From CAZLGM01 sp964558875 (GTDB taxonomy: Bacteria > Desulfobacterota > Desulfobulbia > Desulfobulbales > Desulfocapsaceae), in contig CAZLGM010000218.1 in assembly GCA_964558875.1 (NCBI GenBank), forward strand, positions 1 to 5,395: a stretch of 5,395 nt of DNA, read 5' to 3'. Of this stretch, positions 1 to 5,181 are shown piece by piece; the first letter of the stretch is position 1; each line of letters opens with the position of its first letter. The notes under the pieces are model-generated. The model was not told where the DNA came from and made no database searches. It was given only the letters and a program-made list of their open reading frames with translations. The position numbers and the translations under genes are program-made.

Positions 1-328
1 GCATCAGCTTGGGTCGGGCCAACAGGGACGAGAAGTCGGTCATCGCTCCCAGACCCAGAAAAACTATGGAAGGATAGAGGCCGGTGGTTACCCCGAAGTA
101 GAGATAGTGCAGCACAGAGTTGGGCTCGTATATGCCGAGGCCGAAACCCTTGAAAAAGGGAATATTACCCACCAGGATACCGAAACCGATGGGCAGCAGC
201 AGCAGCGGTTCGTACTGTTTGGCAATAGCCAGGTAGACAAAGAGCGAGCCGACACCCAGCATGACAAGGTTGCGCCAATCGGCCAGAAAGAAACCTGTGT
301 TTGATAAAAACTGGAGCAGCAGTTCCAT
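1..328 (-). CDS. oadB: Sodium-pumping decarboxylase beta subunit (OadB/MmdB), N-terminal part
   Basis: This is the membrane subunit that decarboxylates carboxybiotin and moves Na+ across the inner membrane. Only the first 109 codons are present; the gene leaves the window at its left edge. Seen: hydrophobic segments at about residues 20-36 and 41-57, the stretch YLAIAKQYEPLLLLPIGFG (32-50), and GLYPSIVFLGLGAMTDF (83-99). This last stretch matches the strongly conserved OadB/MmdB/GcdB signature GxxPxxxFxGxGAMTDF. The ATG at 328-326 is preceded by AAGGAAG (335-341) with 6 nt spacing, so the start is well supported. It follows the OadG-like gene on the same strand but is separated from it by a palindromic element (350-513). 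The sequence alone cannot tell whether the partner carboxyltransferase uses oxaloacetate, methylmalonyl-CoA or both. The family call is very secure; the substrate name is not. Confidence 0.93.
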   Translation of the reverse strand, partial: MELLLQFLSNTGFFLADWRNLVMLGVGSLFVYLAIAKQYEPLLLLPIGFGILVGNIPFFKGFGLGIYEPNSVLHYLYFGVTTGLYPSIVFLGLGAMTDFSSLLARPKLM

Positions 329-349
329 TCTTCTCTTCCTTCTAAAGCT

Positions 350-513
350 TAGTGTCGTGTCAACGCTGAACTATCGCATACTGCTTGTCCTTTTCCTCGC
401 CGGCGGATTGTTGGCTTAAGCCACATAGCCCCACTATGCAACTTAAGCCAACAATCCGCCGGCATGAAAAATTACTTTGCATTATACAGCAGTTCAGCGT
501 TGACACGACACTA
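350..513. mobile_element. Non-coding palindromic MITE-like insertion with TA flanks
   Basis: A 160-bp core (352-511) is bounded by perfect 21-bp inverted repeats (352-372 and 491-511, starting GTGTCGTGTCAACGC). A TA sits directly outside each end (350-351 and 512-513). The interior holds a second perfect 22-bp inverted repeat and no open reading frame of note. A TA duplication is the hallmark of IS630/Tc1-mariner-type insertion, so a MITE moved by such a transposase is the best inference. However, the TA pair also extends the palindrome, so duplication and inverted repeat cannot be separated here. Removing the core plus one TA leaves 27 nt between the OadG stop and the OadB start, a normal operon gap. 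No transposase is in the window. Confidence 0.75.
399..463. repeat. Inner perfect inverted repeat of the palindromic element
   Basis: Bases 399-420 (GCCGGCGGATTGTTGGC followed by TTAAG) are the exact reverse complement of 442-463. The 21-nt centre adds a further 5-bp stem, CATAG (424-428) with CTATG (434-438). It is nested inside the outer repeats of the MITE-like element and shares nearly the same symmetry centre. As RNA it would give a very stable stem-loop between the OadG and OadB reading frames. It lacks the T-tract of a typical rho-independent terminator on the minus strand, so the call is a structural repeat rather than a terminator. Confidence 0.9.
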
Positions 514-517
514 GAGT

Positions 518-928
518 TTATTGATTCCAAGTAAATTTCCCTTCTCCCTCATCCTGCAGAACTCCGGCATCCCGTAATCGGTTAATGGTCAGATGGGGAT
601 GGGGGAATTGGCTATTGGCAGCAATCTCATAAAGCCCATGCAGTTCAAAGGGTTGTTCGAGTTGATCAATCAACGGCTGATATATTTGGGCCGCTTCATT
701 GATGTCATTCGGCATTCTGTCCGGAATGGTCAATTGATCTGGATTCTCAGTTGCAGCCTCAGTTTTAGCCTCCGGGTCCTTTTCATCTTTTCCTTCCATC
801 AGGGCTACCAGTTTATGGAGCTGGGAAATGATGATGGCCAGAATCGTCAACCCCGACATCACAATCAGCGGTCCGACTATGGCCATTGACCAGCCGTTGT
901 GCGCGTTTATTGCTTCGATTCCATACAC
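518..928 (-). CDS. oadG: OadG-like gamma subunit of sodium-pumping decarboxylase, with extra soluble domain
   Basis: OadG-type gamma subunits anchor the carboxyltransferase to the membrane beta subunit and assist assembly. Seen in this 136-residue protein: a short N-terminus, one transmembrane helix at about residues 14-35 (SMAIVGPLIVMSGLTILAII), a charged Lys/Glu linker (45-65), and a compact C-terminal part (76-136). The C-terminal part contains PHPHLTINRLRDAGVL (109-124) and ends GEGKFTW; its pattern is reminiscent of a small winged helix, which is inference. Classical OadG proteins are about 80-100 residues, so this tail is an addition. The start is a GTG at 928-926; an in-frame TAA at 934-932 rules out a longer frame, and GGAGGG at 936-941 lies 7 nt upstream. 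Position just before OadB supports the call. The sequence identity of gamma subunits is always weak, so confidence is moderate. Confidence 0.72.
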   Translation of the reverse strand: MYGIEAINAHNGWSMAIVGPLIVMSGLTILAIIISQLHKLVALMEGKDEKDPEAKTEAATENPDQLTIPDRMPNDINEAAQIYQPLIDQLEQPFELHGLYEIAANSQFPHPHLTINRLRDAGVLQDEGEGKFTWNQ

Positions 929-935
929 TACTTAT

Positions 936-941
936 CCCTCC
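936..941 (-). promoter_or_regulatory. Ribosome binding site fixing the GTG start of the OadG-like gene
   Basis: The minus strand reads GGAGGG, 7 nt before the GTG at 928-926. A nearby ATG at 924-922 is in another frame, and the only upstream in-frame codon before a stop is GTA, so this site decides the start. Confidence 0.75.
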
Positions 942-1015
942 CGTTTTTTCGAATGCACTATTAGGGTGTTTGTAATGGATTTTATATTAATCCAGGTAGC
1001 AGTTTATTCTTTCAT

Positions 1016-1441
1016 CTAAGCGGTTCCGGAAGATATTGCTCGTCTTTCGGATGCTATCTTATCGATCTTTTTCATGATTTTTTCGCCAAGGCGATTGTCT
1101 GCCTGGATCAACTCGAAGAAATCCCGGCTGGAAATTTCAAGGAGTTCCCCATCGCTAGTGGCCGTGACCGATCCATTATAATGGTACGGGTGGACAACCG
1201 TTGACCAGCCCATTACTTCACCTTTTTTGCTGAACTCAATGGGCCGGTCTTCTTCAAAGGATACTTTGAAGGTCCCGGACAGAATTATAAAAAAGGTGAG
1301 TACGGGGATTCCCCGTTGAATAATGATCTCATTTTTCTGAACAGGCCTGGATTTGATCAGACCGGCGAATTCTTCAAGCTCGTGCTGTTCCAGGTCGGAA
1401 AAGAAATCCAACGGTTGGAGAATATGGGCATCAACACTCAT
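1016..1441 (-). CDS. Stand-alone cyclic-nucleotide-binding-fold protein (no HTH domain)
   Basis: The 141 residues form a single cNMP-binding (Crp/cupin-like) domain. Seen: a helical lead LQPLDFFSDLEQHELEEFA (8-26), the beta-roll segment EIIIQRGIPVLTFFIILSGTFKV (38-60), a phosphate-binding-cassette region KKGEVMGWSTVVHPYHYNGS (72-91) followed by VTATSDGELLEI, and a closing helix (107-133). No helix-turn-helix follows, so it is not a Crp-type transcription factor by itself. In cAMP-binding proteins the cassette reads roughly GExxGExx...RSA; here the Glu is Trp79 and the phosphate-contacting Arg is replaced by Tyr/Asn (88-89), so classical cAMP binding is doubtful. The strong site AGGAGG (1450-1455) lies 8 nt before the ATG. 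It lies between malate dehydrogenase and the OadG-like gene, so a post-translational regulatory role in the operon's complex is possible, but this is inference. Confidence 0.8.
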   Translation of the reverse strand: MSVDAHILQPLDFFSDLEQHELEEFAGLIKSRPVQKNEIIIQRGIPVLTFFIILSGTFKVSFEEDRPIEFSKKGEVMGWSTVVHPYHYNGSVTATSDGELLEISSRDFFELIQADNRLGEKIMKKIDKIASERRAISSGTA

Positions 1442-1547
1442 TGTCTGGTCCTCCTCATGTCCATGACATTTGGATCAGACGAAAGGTCTTCAACCCATAA
1501 TGTAGCACGAACAGATAGATTTAGCTGTTGTTTCCTGACAGGCGCTG
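1442..1547 (-). other. Intergenic gap between mdh and the cNMP-domain gene
   Basis: A 106-nt stretch, longer than most gaps in this operon. Apart from the ribosome binding site at 1450-1455, I see only weak inverted repeats such as AGAC/GTCT near 1478-1490, with no T-tract. No convincing -35/-10 pair was found. It could host an internal promoter, but the sequence does not show one clearly. Confidence 0.4.
1450..1455 (-). promoter_or_regulatory. Strong Shine-Dalgarno of the cNMP-domain gene
   Basis: A complete AGGAGG on the minus strand lies 8 nt before the ATG at 1441-1439. It is the best match to the anti-Shine-Dalgarno sequence among the genes here and suggests efficient independent translation of this gene despite its 106-nt gap from malate dehydrogenase. 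Confidence 0.75.
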
Positions 1548-2480
1548 CTAATAATCCATATTTTGCAGTAAATCTTTGAGCCCCTGAACAGCATCTGCTG
1601 AATTGGCCAGGTCTTTCTGCTCTTCCTCGGTCAATGAGATTTCAATGACCTGTTCAACTCCGTCAGTTCCAAGCTTGACCGGTACACCGATAAAAAGATC
1701 GGAAAAGCCATACTCGCCGTTAAGGTAGGCGGCACAGGGCAGGATTTTTTTCTTGTCTTTTAAAATAGCTTCAGCCATTTCGCAGGCTGCCGATGCTGGA
1801 GCGTAATAGGCGCTTGTTCCAAGCAGCTTAACAACCTCGGCGCCACCATTTCGAGTCCGATCCACCATGGACTCAATGCGGTCCTGGGGTATCAACTCGG
1901 TAATGGGGATTCCTGAAACCGTTGAGTATCTGGGCAACGGAACCATTGTGTCACCATGTCCTCCCAGAACAAAGGCATGGGTATTTTCAACCGATACATT
2001 CAGCTCCATTGCAATAAAAGCTCTGAAACGGGCAGAATCGAGAACACCGGCCATGCCGATGATTCTGTTTGAAGGAAAACCGCTGGCCTCATAAGCCACA
2101 TGACACATGGCATCCAGCGGGTTGCTGACGATTATAAGAATTGCCTCAGGAGAGTATTTAACCACCTGCTCGGTCACCTTCTTCATGATTCCGGCGTTGG
2201 TGGAGATCAGATCATCACGACTCATGCCGGGTTTTCTCGGCACACCGGCAGTAATTATGACAATGTTGGAATCCTTGGTGTCTTCGTAGTTGTTGGTGCC
2301 GACGAGTCCGGCATCATGTTTTTCGATGGGTGCCGCTTCAATGAGATCAAGAGCCTTTCCCTGGGGAAAACCTTCTACAATATCAACCAGAACCACATCA
2401 CACAGATCTTTTTCCGCCAGTCGTTGGGCAAGAGTGGCACCGACATTTCCAGCACCGACAACCGTTACTTTTCTATCCAT
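1548..2480 (-). CDS. mdh: Malate dehydrogenase (NAD-dependent, LDH-like type)
   Basis: Catalyses malate + NAD+ <-> oxaloacetate + NADH in the cytoplasm. Seen in 310 residues (usual length for the family): Rossmann loop GAGNVG (9-14), Asp33 at the end of strand two (NAD preference), and the substrate loop GVPRKPGMSRDDL (79-91). Also seen are Asn120 in VSNPLD, the Asp148/Arg151 pair in LDSARFR, and catalytic His175 in GGHGDT. Arg82 in the loop, where lactate dehydrogenases carry Gln, marks it as a malate dehydrogenase; Arg88 and Arg151 complete the substrate-binding set. All expected catalytic residues are present. The ATG is preceded by AAGGGG about 8 nt upstream. It starts 37 nt after the biotin-carrying carboxyltransferase gene, so oxaloacetate made or used by that enzyme can be exchanged with malate. 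This fits the succinate-propionate pathway. Confidence 0.97.
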   Translation of the reverse strand: MDRKVTVVGAGNVGATLAQRLAEKDLCDVVLVDIVEGFPQGKALDLIEAAPIEKHDAGLVGTNNYEDTKDSNIVIITAGVPRKPGMSRDDLISTNAGIMKKVTEQVVKYSPEAILIIVSNPLDAMCHVAYEASGFPSNRIIGMAGVLDSARFRAFIAMELNVSVENTHAFVLGGHGDTMVPLPRYSTVSGIPITELIPQDRIESMVDRTRNGGAEVVKLLGTSAYYAPASAACEMAEAILKDKKKILPCAAYLNGEYGFSDLFIGVPVKLGTDGVEQVIEISLTEEEQKDLANSADAVQGLKDLLQNMDY

Positions 2481-2517
2481 TTGTTAACCCCTTTCATTTG
2501 TTATTGTTTTGTTGATA

Positions 2518-4539
2518 TCAGCCGATAATACACAGGACATCACCTTTGCCGACACTGTCACCGGCAGCGAAATCGATTTTCTTAATTGTCCCGTCACAGG
2601 GGGCGGGCAGGGCGTTTTCCATCTTCATTGCTTCAAGGATCACCACAGTGTCCCCTTCGCTCACACTGTCACCCACGTTTTTCTCATAGCGTACAATCAT
2701 TCCCGGCATGGGGGCGGGAAGGGAGGTACCTGCCGTGTCATCAGCTGACACGGCAGGCTCGGCCTGAAGGGAGGCCGTTTTGGAAGGTGCGGCAGATGCC
2801 GCGGGAAGGGAAGCTTCAGGAGCCCCTGACTCAGGCGCAGATGCAGGAGCAGCAACAGCAGCCTGAGGAGCCGCCATCACCTGGCCGGGAGCAACAATAA
2901 TGGGAGAGCCGCCAACAGGATCAACCTCGACACTGAAATATTCGTTGTCGATAAACACATTGAAACTGCGGGCAACCTCGCTCTTCTTGGGCGTATCGTC
3001 ACGAACCTCAACAACCTTGCCGGCCTTGGCCTTGGCAAGTAGAGAGTCTTTTTTACTCACCTCTTCAAGACTGGTAGGCTTCACCTCATCAGGAACAGGA
3101 GCATGACCATACTTCCATTGTAAAAACTTACGACCGGTCACCGGAAACATGGCAAAGGTGACCAGATCATCCATATCCTTGGCTAAGTCACCAACATCCT
3201 CCTTGGCCTTGTCCAGCTCAGCCTCCAACACTTCAGCAGGACGGCAACTGATCGGCTCTTCGCCCCTGGCGTAATCCTTCAGCGCTTTCTTCTGAACCTC
3301 CGGATCAATGGGAACCGCGGTCTTGCCGTAGAGCCCGTAGCAGAGATCCTTCACCTGGCCGGTGATCATCTTGTACCGCTCATCAGGGGTGTCATGAAGG
3401 ACGTTGTTCACCGTCTGCACACCAACAATCTGAGAGGTGGGGGTGACCAGGGGGATCTGACCGAGTTCTTTACGTACTTTAGGCAGTTCGCGATACACAT
3501 CGCCAATCCGATCCAAGGCGTCCATCTCTCTTAATTGGTTGACCAGGTTGGACAGCATACCGCCGGGAGTCTGATGTAAAAGAACATTAATATCGATGAT
3601 CGACATCTTGGAATCATCCAAAAGATGTTTGTATTTGGGGAGTACTTCCTCTTCCAATACTTCGTTGATGGCTGCCAGCTTCTTGATATCGAAACCGGTA
3701 TCGCGGTTGGTGCCCAACAGGGTCATCACCAAAGGCTCAATAGCGGCATGGGAGGTCCTGTAGGCATACGGCGTCATACAGGTATCGATAATATCCACCC
3801 CGGCTTCAATGGCCTTTAAATGGGTCATGGGCGACATGCCGGAAGTGAAATGGCTGTGCAGATGGATAGGGGTATCAGTGACTTCCTTTAATGTCTTTAC
3901 CAGCTGATAGGCATCGTAAGGAGCCAGTAATCCGGCCATATCCTTGATGCAGATGGTATCAGCTCCCATATCATCAAGATCCTTGGCCTTATTGATGTAA
4001 TAGTCGAGATTGTACACTTCGCCGCCAAGGCGCGGCTCGGTCATGGTATAGCAGATGCAGCCCTGAAAATGCTTGCCCGCTTTCTTGATGTGTTTGACCA
4101 CGGTCTCGAAGTTACGATAATCGTTCAAGGCGTCAAAGGTACGGAAGATATCCAGCCCGTTCTCAGCGGTTCTCTCCACAAAGGCCTGGGCCAGGTCGTC
4201 GGCGTAGTTGCGATAGCCGACCAGGTTCTGGGCACGCAGCAGCATGGAAAAAGGAGTCTTCTTCATGTAGCGTTTCAGGGTTCGCAGCCGCTCCCATGGA
4301 TCTTCATTCAGGAAACGGTGCATGGTGTCAAAGGTGGCTCCACCCCATGTCTCAACGGCCCAGAAGCCGATCTCATCGATCATCTCGGCAACCGGGATCA
4401 TGTCTTCTGTTCTGCCCCGGGTGGCAAAGAGGGATTGGTGGCCGTCACGCAGGGTGAGGTCCATGACCTTGACCGGGTTTTCAGCTGCCGGCCGATCTGG
4501 ATCGTAATTCATCGCTGTCATTTGCACTTGGTCACTCAT
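2518..4539 (-). CDS. oadA: Biotin-containing oxaloacetate/pyruvate carboxyltransferase (OadA / PycB / transcarboxylase 5S type)
   Basis: Transfers a carboxyl group between oxaloacetate/pyruvate and its own biotin. Domains in 673 residues: a TIM-barrel carboxyltransferase (about 22-290) with LTLRDGHQSLFATR (28-41) and metal ligand Asp27; probable carboxylated Lys199 in CIKDMAG; His228 and His230 in HLHSHFTSG; and Thr262 in YRTSH, matching the catalytic Thr of this family. A conserved carboxylase domain with HQTPGGMLSNL (322-332) follows. Next come an Ala/Pro/Ser-rich linker (about 552-606) and a biotinyl domain with EAMKMEN. Lys639 would carry biotin, 34 residues from the C-terminus as is usual. 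It is somewhat longer than typical OadA (about 590) because of the linker and middle part. GGGAAG lies just upstream of the ATG. It combines what transcarboxylase splits into 5S and 1.3S subunits. The family is certain; whether the enzyme acts as decarboxylase, carboxylase or transcarboxylase depends on its partners. Confidence 0.93.
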   Translation of the reverse strand: MSDQVQMTAMNYDPDRPAAENPVKVMDLTLRDGHQSLFATRGRTEDMIPVAEMIDEIGFWAVETWGGATFDTMHRFLNEDPWERLRTLKRYMKKTPFSMLLRAQNLVGYRNYADDLAQAFVERTAENGLDIFRTFDALNDYRNFETVVKHIKKAGKHFQGCICYTMTEPRLGGEVYNLDYYINKAKDLDDMGADTICIKDMAGLLAPYDAYQLVKTLKEVTDTPIHLHSHFTSGMSPMTHLKAIEAGVDIIDTCMTPYAYRTSHAAIEPLVMTLLGTNRDTGFDIKKLAAINEVLEEEVLPKYKHLLDDSKMSIIDINVLLHQTPGGMLSNLVNQLREMDALDRIGDVYRELPKVRKELGQIPLVTPTSQIVGVQTVNNVLHDTPDERYKMITGQVKDLCYGLYGKTAVPIDPEVQKKALKDYARGEEPISCRPAEVLEAELDKAKEDVGDLAKDMDDLVTFAMFPVTGRKFLQWKYGHAPVPDEVKPTSLEEVSKKDSLLAKAKAGKVVEVRDDTPKKSEVARSFNVFIDNEYFSVEVDPVGGSPIIVAPGQVMAAPQAAVAAPASAPESGAPEASLPAASAAPSKTASLQAEPAVSADDTAGTSLPAPMPGMIVRYEKNVGDSVSEGDTVVILEAMKMENALPAPCDGTIKKIDFAAGDSVGKGDVLCIIG
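2729..2757 (-). repeat. Perfect 12-bp hairpin inside the OadA linker coding sequence
   Basis: CCTGCCGTGTCA (2729-2740) and TGACACGGCAGG (2746-2757) are perfect reverse complements around a 5-nt loop. The hairpin encodes PAVSADDTAG (residues 595-604), the last part of the flexible linker just before the biotin domain. In mRNA it would be a stable GC-rich stem. There is no T-tract, so it is not a terminator. Confidence 0.85.
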
Positions 4540-4618
4540 AGTTTTCTTCCCTTATCTTATGAAGGCTCCCATTGGTTGGATTGTGTGTCTATAGTCCTAA
4601 ACAACCACAAATTATTAT
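4540..4618 (-). other. Intergenic gap upstream of the OadA-like gene
   Basis: A 79-nt gap between the 65-residue protein gene and the OadA-like gene. It holds the ribosome binding site GGGAAG next to the OadA start. No terminator, clear promoter or inverted repeat of note was seen, which is consistent with read-through transcription. Confidence 0.4.
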
Positions 4619-4816
4619 CTAAGAAGGTTTAAATGTCCGTATCTGAACCAGCCGCCTCATGGCCATCATCTCCTGCCGGCCATTATGGCTCCACTGGCTT
4701 GGTTGGGCCTGGGGAACCGTTATAACTGCCTTTGGCCCCCTGACGCTCTCTTCCATTTCCAAATAGCAGCTTACCGCGGCAAGAGCTGCGGCTGCTTTTT
4801 TATCTTTATCATTCAT
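4619..4816 (-). CDS. Small accessory (epsilon/delta-like) subunit of the decarboxylase complex
   Basis: This 65-residue protein has an Ala-rich N-terminal helix (DKKAAAALAAVSCYLEMEE, 5-23), a short Pro/Val linker (27-40), and a basic C-terminal segment WSHNGRQEMMAMRRLVQIRT (42-61). A helix, a linker and a closing W-x-x-x-GR-x-x-(M/L)-x-x-x-R motif is the layout I associate with the small epsilon/delta subunits of methylmalonyl-CoA decarboxylases (MmdD/MmdE) and related proteins in Deltaproteobacteria. This is recalled family knowledge and was not checked by a search. There is no membrane segment or signal peptide. AAGGAT (4821-4826) serves as the ribosome binding site and overlaps the stop codon of the preceding ABM gene, leaving an 8-nt gap, so translation is probably coupled. 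The likely role is stabilising contact between the carboxyltransferase subunits and the membrane part. It is a real gene with good certainty; its function is inferred. Confidence 0.68.
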   Translation of the reverse strand: MNDKDKKAAAALAAVSCYLEMEESVRGPKAVITVPQAQPSQWSHNGRQEMMAMRRLVQIRTFKPS

Positions 4817-4824
4817 AATGATCC

Positions 4825-5106
4825 TTACTCATAAACCCCATATTCGGTTTGGGTACCGAGCAGCTGGTCGATCTTGTTCTGGATATTTTTTCGTTTGTCG
4901 TTGTTGAACCAGTTGTACCAGTCTTCGGCAGAACGCCAGGTACCGACAACCATGTACTCTCCATCCCTGTCGGTCCGTTTGAATGTCTGTCCTGAGAGAT
5001 AGCCCGGCTGTTCTAAGGTAGCACTGCGGAGCTGCTGAAGCAGACTATTGAGTTCCTCTTCCTTGTCCCGGGGGACGAATCGTTTGATAAATACTTTGAC
5101 AGCCAT
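4825..5106 (-). CDS. ABM-domain (antibiotic biosynthesis monooxygenase-like) small protein
   Basis: A 93-residue protein of the dimeric alpha/beta-barrel (ABM) superfamily. Seen: an N-terminal beta strand (AVKVFIKRFVP), a helix of about residues 14-30, PGYLSGQTFKR (34-44), YMVVGTWRSAEDWYNWF (51-67), and a final YGVYE. This beta-alpha-beta-beta-alpha-beta order and the PGY and TWxSxxDWxxW motifs fit the family. Members are small oxygenases, heme- or quinone-handling proteins, or have no known activity, so no reaction can be assigned. I chose the ATG at 5106: AGGAGA (5114-5119) lies 7 nt upstream, while the upstream in-frame ATG at 5127 would place that site inside the coding region. It sits 75 nt after the MmdA-type gene and 8 nt before the small accessory-subunit gene, so it is co-transcribed with the carboxyltransferase genes. 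What it does for them is unknown. Confidence 0.85.
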   Translation of the reverse strand: MAVKVFIKRFVPRDKEEELNSLLQQLRSATLEQPGYLSGQTFKRTDRDGEYMVVGTWRSAEDWYNWFNNDKRKNIQNKIDQLLGTQTEYGVYE

Positions 5107-5113
5107 AATGAGT

Positions 5114-5119
5114 TCTCCT
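5114..5119 (-). promoter_or_regulatory. Ribosome binding site deciding the start of the ABM-domain gene
   Basis: AGGAGA on the minus strand, 7 nt before the ATG at 5106-5104. It favours a 93-residue product over a 100-residue product starting at 5127, for which no comparable site is seen. Confidence 0.7.
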
Positions 5120-5181
5120 GTAGCCAATAGCAGGGTCTGTAAATGTTTGGTTTTTATTTTCGCTAAACTGCCTGTGAATAC

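Noticed and set aside
107..304. Plus-strand open frame opposite oadB
   Set aside because: It is antisense to the conserved OadB N-terminus, with a polar low-complexity product and no family match.
399..463. Rho-independent terminator between oadG and oadB
   Set aside because: The stem is strong, but on the minus strand it is followed by mixed sequence and not a T-run, and the repeat extends far beyond terminator size.
977..993. Small palindrome GGATT...AATCC upstream of the OadG-like gene as an operator or promoter
   Set aside because: There are only 5 bp per arm in AT-rich sequence and no matching -35/-10 spacing; this is too weak to call.
2100..2528. Plus-strand open frame opposite the start of mdh
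   Set aside because: It is fully antisense to the NAD-binding region of malate dehydrogenase, whose motifs are all intact, and it shows no domain of its own.
4069..4632. Long plus-strand open frame (187 codons) opposite the OadA-like gene
   Set aside because: It is antisense to a clearly conserved enzyme, the product shows no recognisable family features, and no plausible ribosome binding context was seen. It is a shadow frame.
5107..5127. Alternative upstream ATG (5127) for the ABM-domain gene
   Set aside because: It would put the good AGGAGA site inside the coding sequence, and the conserved fold starts at AVKVFIKRF right after the 5106 ATG.
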